From Orientallactaga sibirica (taxonomy: Eukaryota > Chordata > Mammalia > Rodentia > Dipodidae): a stretch of 64,000 nt of DNA. A model generated the notes under the pieces. That model was not told where the DNA came from, made no database searches, and saw only the letters and a list, made by a program, of their open reading frames with translations. The position numbers and the translations under genes are program-made. Each line of letters starts with the position of its first letter. The stretch's first letter is position 1. The stretch spans positions 2,273,501-2,337,500 of the forward strand of contig JAEOAD010000888.1 in NCBI GenBank assembly GCA_036365145.1, written 5' to 3'. This document shows, one piece after another, positions 31,096-44,000 of the stretch.

Positions 31096-31739
31096 AGAAC
31101 CTCGGAGTTCAGGAGCTTTTAAGCACTTCAGCCGCTTTGAGATTTAACCAAAGGGCCCAACAGTCCACCCGGACATCACAGAACGGGTTGAGGGTGTCTT
31201 GGCAGTTTGGTACAAGGACCGGGTGTTAGTGCTGAAGGAAAAGTTAGGCTTTCTGGCAAATTAGGGTTTTTTTCTGTTTGTTTTTTCGAGGTAGGGTCCC
31301 GGTATAGTCCAGGCTGACTTGGAGTTCACTATGTAGTCTCAGGGTGGCCTCGAACTCACAGTGATCCTCCTACTTCTGCCTCCCCAGTGCTGGGATTAAA
31401 GGCTTGTGGCACCACGCCCGGCCTTCAGTACATTTTTAGTGGTAGCGTTTCCACCACTTCCAAGGAGGTCACGAAGAATAAGGACTTCTAGGTTCCAGAA
31501 GCATCCTTAGCAGAATTCGGTTTGGGGGAAGGGAAATCCCGGCTCTGGGCTGGAATTTAAATTGCCTGTCACCCATCAAAAGGAGAGGTCATGCATAATG
31601 AGAGATTGACCCAGACCCAGGCTGAGAAGGGAGGAAGGACTTATCGCTGAGTAGGGGACAGGGATTAGCGCGAAACGACATCAAAACGGGGAGAGGGACG
31701 TGGAGACTTCGCACTTGTACGACTGAGTACGCAGAGACT
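31096..31739. other. Region before the Rabep2 CpG island
   Basis: Contains one reverse B1-like SINE (about 31280-31425). The rest is unique sequence without a credible coding frame. Confidence 0.55.
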
Positions 31740-32620
31740 CAACCAGAAAAGTGAAGCGGACCAGCCCCGGGCGGAGGGACGCTCGGCGAGGGCGGAGGTA
31801 CAGGGCGCGCCCGGCCTCCGTTCGCCGGAACGCGAGCCGGGCTGCGGCGGAAGGGCGGCCCGGGGAGAAGCGGGAGAGCGGGCGCCACCCGTCCCCCAGG
31901 GCCCGGCGGCCGGCGTCCCCCGGGAGGTGTGGCTGGAATAGAGCCTCCGAGGACACGCAGGGACAACGCCTCGCTGGTGCTCGAAGGGTAAGGCGCGCTG
32001 GCCGGGACAGGAGGGTGCGGCGGGACACGAGCCCCGGGACAGACACCCGCTCCAGAGCTTTCCCTCCACGAAGCTCGCTCGGCCAGCGCCCCCCACCTCC
32101 CGCTGCAGGCCTCGGGCACCGCGCCGATCCGGAAACAGCCGAGCGGATCCGGAAACAGCCGAGCGGACCCGGAAGCTAGGAGCGCGGTCACCTGGGAGTG
32201 CGGGAATCCGCAGTTTGCGCCGAGGCCATGGCGGCAGCCGCACCGGCGGCCCCGGGCGACAATGGACGGCTGCAGCGACCTGGGGTCGGTACGTAAGGGC
32301 GTCGCAGTGCACGCGACAAGCGGCGGAGCCGGAGGCGGAGCCAAGTTCGGTGGGTGGGGGGTGGTAGGGGAGACTTGGGAAAGGGGCGGGGCACGCCGCC
32401 GGGAAGGAGGAGGCGGGGCCAGGGAGTTACCGATGAAGAGGCGTGGCCTACAGGATGGCAGGTGAGAGGTGGGTGGGGCCTTTGGAAGGCGAGGTCGCGA
32501 TTGTGTGCAGCTGCTGAGGCGGAGGGAGCCTGCCCAGAGAGGCGGGGCCGCCAGCTGCACGAGGAGGGAAGGAGCCAGGTGCGGGTGGGGCTGCGGGACT
32601 GAGGTTGCAGGACTTGCTTG
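31740..32620 (+). promoter_or_regulatory. Rabep2 CpG-island promoter with tandem ETS-type sites
   Basis: A CpG-rich block spans the first exon. At 32126-32165 a 20-bp unit beginning gatccggaaac is present twice in tandem, followed by a third partial unit gacccggaagc at 32166. Each holds CCGGAA, the ETS/GABP core, about 60-100 bp upstream of the ATG. No TATA box is seen. Several long open frames here are by-products of GC content. Confidence 0.75.
32228..32288 (+). CDS. Rabep2: Rabep2 coding exon 1
   Basis: 61 bp. MAAAAPAAPGDNGRLQRPGV, with ATG context gaggccATGg (strong). Donor gtacgt, phase 1. The next ATG at 32262 is in another frame. Confidence 0.92.
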
Positions 32621-35600
32621 GTCGCTCTCGAAGGATGAGAAGAAAAGTTGATCCCTGTTCTTCGCAGCGCTGGACCCACAGCCCCAGGGAGACGCAAAGG
32701 TTGAAACCGAGGCCGATGAGCTTGGCCGGCTTCGAGCTGAGCTGGCCGGTGCCCTGGCAGAAATGGAAACCATGAAGGCTGTGGCCGAAGTGAGCGAGAG
32801 CACGAAGGCCGAGGCCGTTGCGGCTGTGCAGCGGCAGTGCCAAGAGGAGGTGGCTTCGCTGCAGGCTATCCTGAAAGGTGAGGAAACCCCTCCACACCCC
32901 AGACCCGCATCAGCCCATGAGGAATGGGTGGGAGAATGCTGGACAAGAAAGATGTCAAAGCAGCTGCAGGTAGGTTAGCGGGATGTCTAGAAGAGGGGAA
33001 CCTATTGCCCAAAGTTTGGGGTACTTCTTTCAGTTTTCCATACAGAGACCACAAGTGATGTCAGCAGCTCTGTCAATCACAGATAAATATAGCTCTCATT
33101 CTCTACCTATTCCCTCACACTGTCTTATCTTGAACCAGCTTCATTTTAGTCTGAACCTTTGGGCTATAAACTCAGCCCAAGCTGGGCGTCGTGGCGCACG
33201 CCTTTAATTAATCCCAGCACTCGGGAGGCAGAGGTAGGAGAATCGCCGTGAGTTCGAGGCCACCCTGAGACTACATACATAGATAATTCCAGGTCATCCT
33301 GGACCAGAGTGAGACCCTACCTTGAAAATCAAAAAACAAACAAACAAAAAACTCAGCCTAGGCTCTGTGAGCGTAATATTGTCTTTCCTGCCTAGACATC
33401 CCAGCAGTGCCCTACACACACATATACATGCATCTCCCTATACTCCTTCTTCTACCTTGTGACCTCTGTACATGGAAAACACCAGCTGCCCTGGACCAGA
33501 TACCTCTGACCCTCTCCTCTGGGCAAAGGCCAGAGTCTGAAAGGATGGTAGACCTGTCCCTTCCCTGTGCCCCTATTGTGATGGGGCTCTGGTCACTCTC
33601 TTGCATTCTCCAGCCTCCTCGCAGATCTCCCTTTGTGGTTTGGCTTCCAGAGTAAACTTCCTAAACTTTCCATCTCATCATACTTTTCCTCTTCTAACAA
33701 TAACTCTTGGCATCACACTTCTCTAGGACTGTTTCTCCACATTTCCAGGCATCTATGCCATGCAATACAGTCGTGTTTTCCTACAACTTATTTGTTCTCT
33801 TTTTAAGTTTCTTCTTAAAGTAGATCCACTTTCTAGTAGCCTGCACATGAGGTGGGCATGGTTGCTTGTACCTGTAATCCTAGCACTACAAAAGCAGGAG
33901 GATCTCTAGTTTGAAACTATCCTAGGCTACACAGCAAGACCTTGTCTCACAAAACAAAACAAAAACCTTAAATAGATTTACTAAAGGAAACTTATCTATT
34001 TAAGGAAAAACAAGATTGCCCTAAGTAATAACGATAGTCAGCATTTATTGAGCACTTACTGTATGCCAGGTACAGAGTAAAAATTCTGAATATTGGGCTG
34101 GAGAGATGGCTTAGCTGTTAAGGCACCTGCCTGCTAAGCCTAAGAACCCGGTTCCAATCTCCAGGTCCCACGTTTAGCCAGATGCAAAGTGACGCAAGGG
34201 CGCAATGCCGCACTTGGCCACAAGTGGGCGCACACATCTGGATTTCATTCACAGCAGCTGAGAGACTGCTGGCGCGCCTATCTCTGTCTCCCTCTCTGTC
34301 TGTCTCTCTTTCCAAAAATAAATAAAATAAAAAATTTAAAAAAATTCTGAATATTTAAACAACTCCTATTATTATTATTATTATTTTGAGGTAGGGTCTT
34401 GCTGTAGCCCAGGATGACCTGGAATTCACTACGTAGTCTCAGGGTGGCCTCCCCATTATCCTCCAACTTCTGCCTCCCTAGTGCTGGGCTTAAAGGCAAG
34501 CACCACCACGCCCTGCTTTATTTATTTGCTTATTTTGTTTTTTCAAGGTAGGGTCTTACTCTAGCCCTGTGTAGTAGACAGCTTCAGGTTCGCTGAGATG
34601 AACTTCCAGACCAGGTACAGTTATGGAGGAAGGAATTTATTGAAGCTTACAGATCCAGGGCAAGTTCCATAATGGCAGAAGAAGCTGGCCTGCTCTTACA
34701 GGACTAGGCAAAAGAGAGAGCCAAAAGCCACAGAGCACATCACACTACAAGAACTCAAGCTAGGCACACTTTTTATATCTTTAGGTTTTGTAGTTGCAGG
34801 TGGCTGCAGATGCAAATTACAAACTAATAAAACACTGAATATATTGGGGGCCATCTATACAAACTACCATACCCTGGCTGACCTGGTACTCACCCTTTAG
34901 TCCCAAGCTAGCCTCAAACTCACAGTGATCCTCCTACCTCTGTCTCCGGAGTGCTGAGATTAAAAGCATGCATCACTATGCCTGGCTTTCTCTAATAAAT
35001 GAATACAAAACTTTAAAAAATTTATTTATTTATTTATTTATTTATTTATTTGAGAGAGAGAGGGAGGATGGGCACACTAGGACCTCCAGCCACTGCAAAT
35101 GAACTCCAGACACATGTGTCATCTCGTGCATCTGACTTACAGGGGAATTGAACTTGGGTCCTTGCCGGTCCCCCCAGCAGGTAGGGCTGAAGAAAGAGCT
35201 GGTCCAGCGGCTCCTCTTGGGGCTGAGTGGGATGATGGGTGTCGGCGACCCAGACCCCCTCCTCTAAGACACCGGAGAGAAAAACACACTGGGTCGGGAG
35301 TCTTGTCAAAGCAGGAACTCGTTTTATTGTAGTAGGAAGGTGTTTATATAGCTTTGAGAAAGAAGGTGGGTCTCAGGATGGGAAAAAGGTGTAGGGGCCA
35401 ATAGTATTTCACCACATCAGCAGTAGCTGGGCGGAGGCAGTTTCGGCTTAGGCCTTGCTGAGTCACTCCTAAGCGGGAGTAGGCCAAAGACAGGTCGCCA
35501 AACTCTAGTCAGGCTCAGGAAGTTCCACTAGGCCTCACGCCTGGGCCTCTTAGGGCCCAACAGGTCCTTAGGCAAGTGCCTTAACCACTAAGCCATCTCT

Positions 35601-35954
35601 CCAGCCCAAGTAAATTAATTTTTTTGTTTTGTTTATTTTTATTTTTTATTTATTTGAGAGCAATAGACAAAGAGGCAGAGAGAGAGAATGGGTGCATCAG
35701 GGCCTCCAGCCACTGCAAACGAACTCCAGATACATGCGCCACCTTGTGTATCTGGCTTACGTAGATACTGGTGAATCAAGCCTTGAACCAGGGTCCTTAG
35801 GCTTCACAGGCAAGCGCTTAACTGCTAAGCCATCTCCCCAGCCCCAAGTAAAAATATTTTAAAAGACAAATAGGTAGCAGAATTTCAACACTCTGAACAC
35901 CTGGATAATTTGTTTCTACAGGTCACATTCTTTCAAATTTTTCTTTTGTTATTT

Positions 35955-35991
<37 letters not shown>

Positions 35992-38948
35992 AGAGAGAGG
36001 GAGAGGAAGACAGATAGAGATGGGTGCGCTAGCAGTCTCTCAGCTGCTGCAAACGAAATCCAGATGTGTGCGCCCCCTTGTGGTCAAGTGCGGTATTCCG
36101 CCCTTGGGTCACTGCATCGGGCTAAAGGTAGGACCTGGAGATTGGAACCAGCGTTCTTAGGCTTAGGAGGCAGGCGCCTTAACTGCTAAGCCATCTCTCC
36201 AGCCCTGTTCCTGGATTTTGTAAAGCTTTTAACTTTATTTTATTTATTTGAGAGAGAAATAGAAAGAGACAGATAGAGAGAGAATGGCACACCACAGCCT
36301 TCAGCCACTGCAAAGGAACTCCAGGTGCCTGTGCCACTTTGTGTATCTGGCTTACATGGGACCTGGAGAATTGAACCTGGGTTGTCGAGCCTGGGTCCTT
36401 AGGAATCTCAAGCAAGCGCCTTAATTGCTAAGCCACCTCTCCAGCCCTAAAATAGTTTTTTTTTTAATTTTAATGCCAGGCATGTTAGCTCATACCTTTA
36501 ATCCTAGCACTCTAGAGGCTGAGGTAGAAGGATCTCCATGAGTTTGAGGCTATCCTGGGCTAGAGTTGAGATCCAAAAAGATAGGCTGCAGCATTGACTC
36601 CATGGATAAGGTGCTTGCCTGCAAAACCTAGGAGCCCGGGTTCAATTCCCTAGTATCCACTTAAAGCCAGATGCACAAAGTGGTACATACATCTGGAATT
36701 AGTTTGCAGCAGCTGAAGGCCCTGGTGCACCCATACTCTTTCTCTCTGTGTGTCTGCAGCTCTCTGTTTGCAAGGAAAAAAAAAAAGACAGAAAAAAATA
36801 AGGGGCTGGGTGTGGTGGCACACACCTTTATTCCCAGCACTCAGGAGGCAGAGGTAGAAAAATTGCTATGTGTTCAAGGCCACCCTGAGACTAAATAGTG
36901 AATTCCAGATCAGCCTGGGCTAGAGCAAGACCCTACCTTGGGAGGGGGGTTGTGTGTGCAAAAGAAAAAGCCTTTAATCCCAGCACTCAGTAGAAGGATT
37001 GCTGTGAGTTCGAGACCAGCCTGGAACTACAGAGTGAGTTCCAGGTCAGCCTGGGCTGATATGAAACCCTACCTTATAAAAAACAAAAAAGAAAGAGAAA
37101 AAAAGAACAATTTTCTATTAAGTGGCATTTTGACTTTTGGTTTTAGGGTTTTTTTTTTTTTTTGTTTTTCGAGGTAGGGTCTCACTCTAGCTCAGGCTGA
37201 CCTGGAATTCACTATGTATTCTCAGGGTGGCCTCGAACTCACGGCAATCCTCCTACCTCTGCCTCCCACGTGCTGGGATTAAAGGCATGCGCAACCACGC
37301 CCGGCTGGTTTTTGTTTGTTTTGTTGTGGTGCTTGGAATGGAACCTAGGGCCTCATACTAGCAAGCACTCTACCCTGAGCTCTACTCCCAGCCCTGGTTT
37401 TAGTACAGATATCCAGGGACCAATTCTTGAGTTGGAATACATCTGAGAAACACATTGGTACCTTGTGTATATCATTTAACTTCATCCTGTGACACTTGAA
37501 GGTCAGTCACATCCCCCTTTTGCCACTAAGAACATTAATGCACAGGACTTGGCACTGAAGATTTGCCCATGGTACCTCTGCCCAGCCCACTGTGGTAATT
37601 GCTGCAGTCATTTGCTTTGGAGGGAAGGCACGTACTAAGTACCCACCATTCCTGCCCACAGACTCTATCAACAGCTACGAGGCCCAGATCATGCTTTTGA
37701 AGCAGGAGCGGCAGCAACAGCAACAAGACTATGAGGAGAAAGAACGAGAGCTGGGCCACCTCAAGCAGCTGCTGTCCAGGGCCCACCCCTTGGACTCCTT
37801 GGAGAAGCAGATGGAAAAGGTTGGGGTCAGATGGTCTGCCCATCCACTGAAATTTTGAAAGGTGTTGATTGTTGCCTGTCATTAGACACCGAACCCTAGG
37901 AATGACTCCAAGTGCTTAGCAGGGCCCTTGATTGTCCCTTGCTAGGGGTGAACAAGTTCATTTACTTCTAGAAGCCCTTGCGAGGACCCCTCCTGTGCTG
38001 AATGTTCAACAGACCCAGTCCTGCTGGCCTTGGCCCTATGAGAGAGCATTGTCAGGTCCATTAGACAGGTAGGTAAGGTGAAGTTCAGAAAAGTTCCTGA
38101 GTCTCACAGCTTCTGCAAATAAAGGGAAGTATTGTTGAACTTAAGCATCTAGGCAGTGGCTTTAATATTTTCTTTCTCCTGATGGTGTATTGCTTCCATT
38201 ATTATTAGGCCCAGTAGCCTATAGTCCCTGCTACTTGAGAAGCTGAGGCAAGAGAATTGCCTGGCCCAAAGGTTCAAGATAGCCTGGACACATAGTGAGA
38301 CCCTGTGTTTGTCTGTGTCTGTCTCCACCCCCATCGCCTTGCTGAGACAGGGGCCATGCTGGCTTGGAACTCACTCTGGTCCAGGCTAGCCTCAAACGGC
38401 AGTCCTTTCGCCTCAGCCTCTGGAGTGCTGGGATTATAGGTGTGGACACCAGTAGAGGTCAGCTACAGACCCAGTCTCTTTCTCTCTCTTTTTTTTTTGT
38501 TTGTTTTTAGGAGGTAGTCTCACTCTACCTAGGCTGACTTAGAATTTGCTCTGTAGTGTCAGACTGGCCTTGAACTCACAGTGATCCTCCTCCTACCTCT
38601 ACCTCCTAAGGGCTGGGATTAAAGGCATGTGCCACCACGCCCAACAAAGTATATATTTTTAAAAAAATAGCCACATGTGATGGCGCACACCTGTAAGCCT
38701 AGTAGGAAGGAAGCTGAAGCAGCAGAATCATGAGTTTATGTCTGGTCTGGAGTATATTGTGAGGGGAGTCCTCCCAGCTCAAAAAACAATTAAAGGACTG
38801 GAGAGATGGCTTAGTGGTTAAATGCTTGCTTATGAAGCCTAAGGACCCCGGTTCAAGGCTCGATTCTCCAGGACCCATGTAAGCCAGATGCACCAGGGGG
38901 CATATGCATCTGGAGTTCGTTTGCAGTGGCTGGAGGCCCTGGTGCACC

Positions 38949-38986
<38 letters not shown>

Positions 38987-40943
38987 GCCTATTTTGGTAT
39001 CTCTCTCTCAAATAAATAAATAAATAAATAAATAAATAAGAAAAACATTAATTTAAAAAAACAATTAAAATAAATGATTAATAGGAAGAGTGTGTTTCCA
39101 AATGCTTCATCTCATAGTTAGTGGGCATCACTGCCTTATTTGATCCCCATAGTAGCTCTGTGAGGTCAATACTTAATGAGAACCCAAAGGACCTAGGCTC
39201 AGGAGATGGAGTCAGTTGCCTGGTTATGAAGACAGCAATCAAAACAGGACTCCAGGGGCAGGGGAGACAGTTCAGTAGTTAAAGGTACTTGTTTGCAAAG
39301 CCTGCTGGCCTGGATTCAATTCCCAGCCACCTATATAAAGCCAGATAGGTGTTAATTTGCAGCAACAAGAGACTGATGCACATGCATACATGCAAATCAA
39401 TAAATAAAAATTTAGAAAGTAAGCCAGTTGTGGTGGCGTACGCCTTTAATCCCAGCACTTGGGAGGCAGAGGTAAGAGGATTGACTTGAGTTTGAGGCCA
39501 GCCTGAGACTACGTAGTAAATTCCAGGTCAGCCTGGGCTAGAGCAAGACCTTACCTCAAAAAACAAGCAAAAAAAGTTTAGAAAGCAAAACAAAAACAGG
39601 ATCCCAAGGCTAGGAATATAGTTCAGTTGATAGATTGCTTACCTAGCATGCTCAAGGCCCTGGATTTGATCCCCAGCAGCACATAAACTGGGCTTGGTGG
39701 TCTATGACTGTTAGCCCAGCACTCTACTATAATCCCAGCATTCAGGAGGTGGAGGCGAGAGGATTGTAAGTTAAAAGGCCATTCTGGGATACATGAGATC
39801 CTGTCTCACAAAAACAAAATCAAGCAATCAGACCAACCCAGGGACCCAGGAAAGGAAAGCTCCAACCTGAAGCTTTCATGCAGAGGTCACTGTTTGCATC
39901 CAGGCCTCCTCTGGGAGCCCTTGCACAGGCTGGCATGGTGGCTTGTCACTCAGCTGCCTGTGACAGCTGTTCCCTGTAAAAGATTTGGAGGGTTAGGTTA
40001 GCATTAAATTAGAGGTTGAAATGGTATGAGTTGTTAGAAGTAACAGATGAAGGATGACTGGTAAGTTTCTGCCTTGAGCATCTGGGCAGGTGGTAGGGCC
40101 ATTCTGGCTTACAGGAGTGCTGTGACAGGAGGATCAGCTTGGGAGTTGGGTGAGGTTTGGCTATATTGGTTAGAGGATCCAAATGGAGATAGTGGTTCTG
40201 GAAGTTCAGTAGGGTACCAGGCTTGAAAAGAGACAGTGGCAGGCGTGGTGGTGCATGCCTTTAATCCCAGCTCTTGGGAGGCAGAGGTAGGAGGATCAAC
40301 CATGAGTTCAAGGCCACCCTGAGACTACATAGTGAATTCCAGGTCAACCCGGGCTAGAGTGAGACCCTACCTCGAAAAACAAAACAAAACAAAAATTTCT
40401 GAAAACTCATAGTACATATGCATATATCTCATTAGCTGGGCCTGAGTTTTTTGTTTGTTTGTTTGTTTGTTTGTTTCGAGGTTTCTAGCTTAGGCTGACC
40501 TGTAATTCACTATGCAGTCTCAGGATGGCCTTGAACTCACAGTGATCCTCCGACCTCTGCCTCTAGCAGATGCTGGGGGGGGGGGGCAGGTATCTTTGGT
40601 GAGTAAATGGGCTACAGAAAGATATTCATGACCTTTGTCCCTTTCCCTACTTCTGCCCTGGGGCAAGTCGTAGAAGCTTTCAGAGCCTCTATTCTGAAGT
40701 CTGAAATGGGGTGGATAGTGCCTTCAAGGTGGGTTGGAAGAGCTGGTAGGCTTTGGAAGGCCCTGGGTATACCTTAAAGGGGCAGAGGTCAGAAAGGAGG
40801 GGACTGCCAGGTGTGGTGATGCACGCCTTTAATCCCAGCACTCAGGAGGCATAGGTGAGAGGATCGCCATGAATTCAAGGCCACCCTGAGACTACATAGT
40901 GAATTTCAGGTCAGCCTGAGCTAGAGTGAGATCCTACCTTGGA

Positions 40944-41023
<80 letters not shown>

Positions 41024-44000
41024 AGGGGAGGGGAGGGGAGGAGGGGAGGGGAGGGAGGGGAGAGGAGAGGAGAGGAGAGGAGAGGAGAGGAGAGAGGAGA
41101 GGAAAGGAAAGGAAAGGAAAGGAAAGGAAAGGAAAGGAAAGGAAAGGAAAGGGAGGGAGGGAGGGAGGGAGGAAGGAAGGAAGGAAGGAAGGAAGGAAGG
41201 AAGGAAGGAAGGAAGGAAGGAAGGAAGGAAGGAAGGAGAGGACTGACTGCCTACCACCCCATCCCTCCAGGCACATGAGGACTCAGAGAAGCTTCGGGAA
41301 ATTGTGCTGCCCATGGAGCAGGAGATAGCTGAGCTGAAGGCCAAGCTGCTGAGGGCTGAGGAACTGATCCAGGAGATCCAGGTGAGGGATAGCACAGGCA
41401 CCAAGGGAAGGAGGTGCTAGGATGCTAGTGCCAGCCTTTTCCCTGTGCCTTTCCCTAGAGACATCCCCAGCAGCCCGCTTCCTTACACGGCTCTGTGGAG
41501 CTGCTGTCGCTATCAAGGAATCCATCACCCCCACTCGAGCCCCTGGATGAGCCAAGTGGAGATGGGGGCCCAGCAGCCGAAGCCTTCGCCCGCAACTGCG
41601 ATGACAGCGCCTCCATCTCCTCCTTCTCCCTGGGCAGTGGGGCAGGCAGCAGTGCCTCTCTGCCCCGTGGCCGCCAGGGCCTGAGCCCTGAGCAAGAAGA
41701 GACTGCCTCTCTCGTGTCCACCGGCACCCTGGTCCCTGAGGGCATATACCTGCCCCCTCCTGGGTATCAGCTTGTCTCAGACACCCAGTGGGAGCAGCTG
41801 CAAATGGAGGTGTGTGGTCTGGGCTAGGGCCTGTGGACATTCCTACCTTCCTGGATATGTCCAGGCCCTGTGCTACTTGGGAAGAAAAGAAGTCTTCTCC
41901 CAGCAAAGAGTTTAGCCTGCGTGGAGATGATGTCATGGGAAAAGATACAGTACAAACCTGAAAAGGGACTGTGGTGTCCAGCATGTACATGGCTCTAGAG
42001 TCAGTTCCCAGTACTGCAAAAAGAAAAGAAGGGACAGAGGGAGGGAAAGAAAGAAAAGGACAAAGGGAATGGCTGGGCCTAAGTGGAGTAAAAGACAAGG
42101 TGAGTGAGGCACAAGGGAACCTGAAGACCAGGCCAGGGAAGGGATGATGACTAGGCCAGGAGATGGCAGCAGAGATAACAAGTGGATCTGGGATTCACTT
42201 TGGAGACACCTGGCAGATCATGCTGGTTGATGGATGGGGACAGTGAAGGAAAGAGGGAAGAGTAGGTGTGGTTTGCACAATTGTGCCGTCCATACCTACA
42301 GAGGAGGGAGATCAAGTCTGAGGTCTGGGTCTGGCAGGGACGGCAGCTACAGAAGGACCTGGAAAGCATCAGCCGTGAGCGGGATGAACTGCAAGAAGGC
42401 CTTAGACGGAGCAACGAGGACTGTGCCAAGCAGGTAGGTTCAGGTCCCATAGGACCTTTGGCTGCCTGGCATCCCCTCAGAATCCCCTGACCTCACTCTT
42501 CTTTCACCCCAGATGCAGGTGCTCCTGGCCCAGGTCCAGAACTCAGAGCAGCTGCTTCGAACCCTGCAGGGAACTGTGAGCCAGGCCCAGGAGCGCGTGC
42601 AGCTGCAGATGGTAAGCTGGGCACAGGACAGGAGGGAGAGGCAAGACTTCTTGGGACCTGGCTGGAATGGAAGATGTGGCTAGCACCTGTCCTTCCCCCT
42701 AGCTATTCTGGCCTCCCTTTGGCATTGTCACTATGTATCTAATGTGTTTGGGATAGCCTAGCCATGGCCAGAGCTATGTAATCTTTTTTGTTTGTTTGTT
42801 TTTGTTTTTCAGGGTAGGGTCTCACTCTAGCCCAGGCTAACCTGGAATTCACTGTGCAGTCTCAAGCTAACCTTGAACTCATAGTGATCCTCCTACCTCT
42901 GCCTCCTGAGTGCTGGAATTAAAGGCGTGTGTCACCATGCCCAGTGAGTTGTGTAATCTTGAAGTAATCACACAGTCTTGGGTTGTCCACCTCATCATCT
43001 GTAACACTGAGCTAATGGGACCTAGTTTGTACAGTCATGAGGAATAAATTAAGGCAGATACTTCCCTCGACCAGGAATAAGCAGTGAACAGCCTGGCAGA
43101 CCAGGGGCTGCTGTTCCTTAGTAACACAGGCCATTCCTGCCTGGAAGTATATGCTCTGTGTGGACAGCTGTTAGGATTGTTCAAGAAAAATTAAAAATCT
43201 GGATACATGTGTATTGTCTCCCAGTTTTTAAATTTGTTAACTACTGTAAAACTTTTTTTTGTAATTTTTTAAAAATGTAGTTGTATGTAAATAGCCTCGA
43301 GAACCTATTTTTGTGTCTAAAGTTTACAATAAATACATTTAACACCAAAAAAAAAAATGTAGTCAGAGTCTGAAGAGATTGCTCAGCAGTTAAAGTGCTT
43401 GCCTGCAGAGCCTAACAACTCTGGTTCCATTCCCCAGTACCCATGTAAAGCCAGATGCACAAAGTGGCACATGCATTTGGAATCTGCAGTTGCTGGAGGC
43501 CCTAGCATGCCCATTCTATTTATCTGTCTCTCTTCTATCTCTGTTTGCGAATAAATATATATTTTTTTAATTTAACGAATTCCAGGTCAGCCTGGGCTAG
43601 AGTGAGATCCTACCTCAAAAAAAAAAACAAAACAAGGGCTGGAGAGATGGGTTAGCGGTTAAGGCGCCTGCCTCCTAAGCCTAAGAACGCTGGTTCCAAT
43701 CTCCAGGTCCCACCTTTAGCCAGATGCAAAGTGACGCAAGGACACAATGCCACACTTGACCACAAGGGGGCGCGCACATCTGGATTTTGTTCGCAGCAGC
43801 TGAGAGACTGCTGGTGCGCCCATATCTCTATCTGATCTGTCTTCCTCTGTCTGTCTGTCTCTGTTCTCTCAAAAAAAAAAAAAAAAAAAAAAAACAAGTT
43901 GGCTGGGTGTGGTGGCTCATGCTTTTAATCCCAGCTCTTGGGAGGCAGAATTTGGAGGATCTCTGAGTTTGAGGCCACCCTGAGACTACATAGTGAATTC

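Larger units (their letters stand above)
32878..37661. repeat. Rabep2 intron 2 contents
   Basis: B1-like (33180-33350), an old B1-like (33847-33965), long-type tRNA-SINE (34095-34340), and reverse B1-like (34380-34520). A reverse B1-like at 34525-34990 is split by a solo LTR, and a reverse tRNA-SINE at 35015-35607 by another. Then reverse tRNA-SINE (35640-35846), reverse long type (35955-36205) and reverse tRNA-SINE (36230-36448). Next are tRNA-SINE (36578-36780), B1-like (36803-36945 and 36968-37085), reverse B1-like (37147-37305) and a reverse ID-like (37310-37395). Unique sequence lies at about 33355-33840 and 37400-37661. Confidence 0.65.

Noticed and set aside
31739..32803. 354-codon open frame on the minus strand over the Rabep2 promoter
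   Set aside because: CpG-island composition keeps several frames open at once. It overlaps Rabep2 exons 1 and 2 antisense, is Pro/Ser/Arg-rich and has no recognised domain.
40911..41404. Long open frames of Ser/Leu/Pro or Lys/Glu/Arg repeats
   Set aside because: Pure translation of the polypurine microsatellite; low complexity, no start context.
41283..42098. 271-codon minus-strand open frame
   Set aside because: It is the antisense shadow of Rabep2 exons 4 and 5, which have matching splice sites and family sequence on the plus strand.
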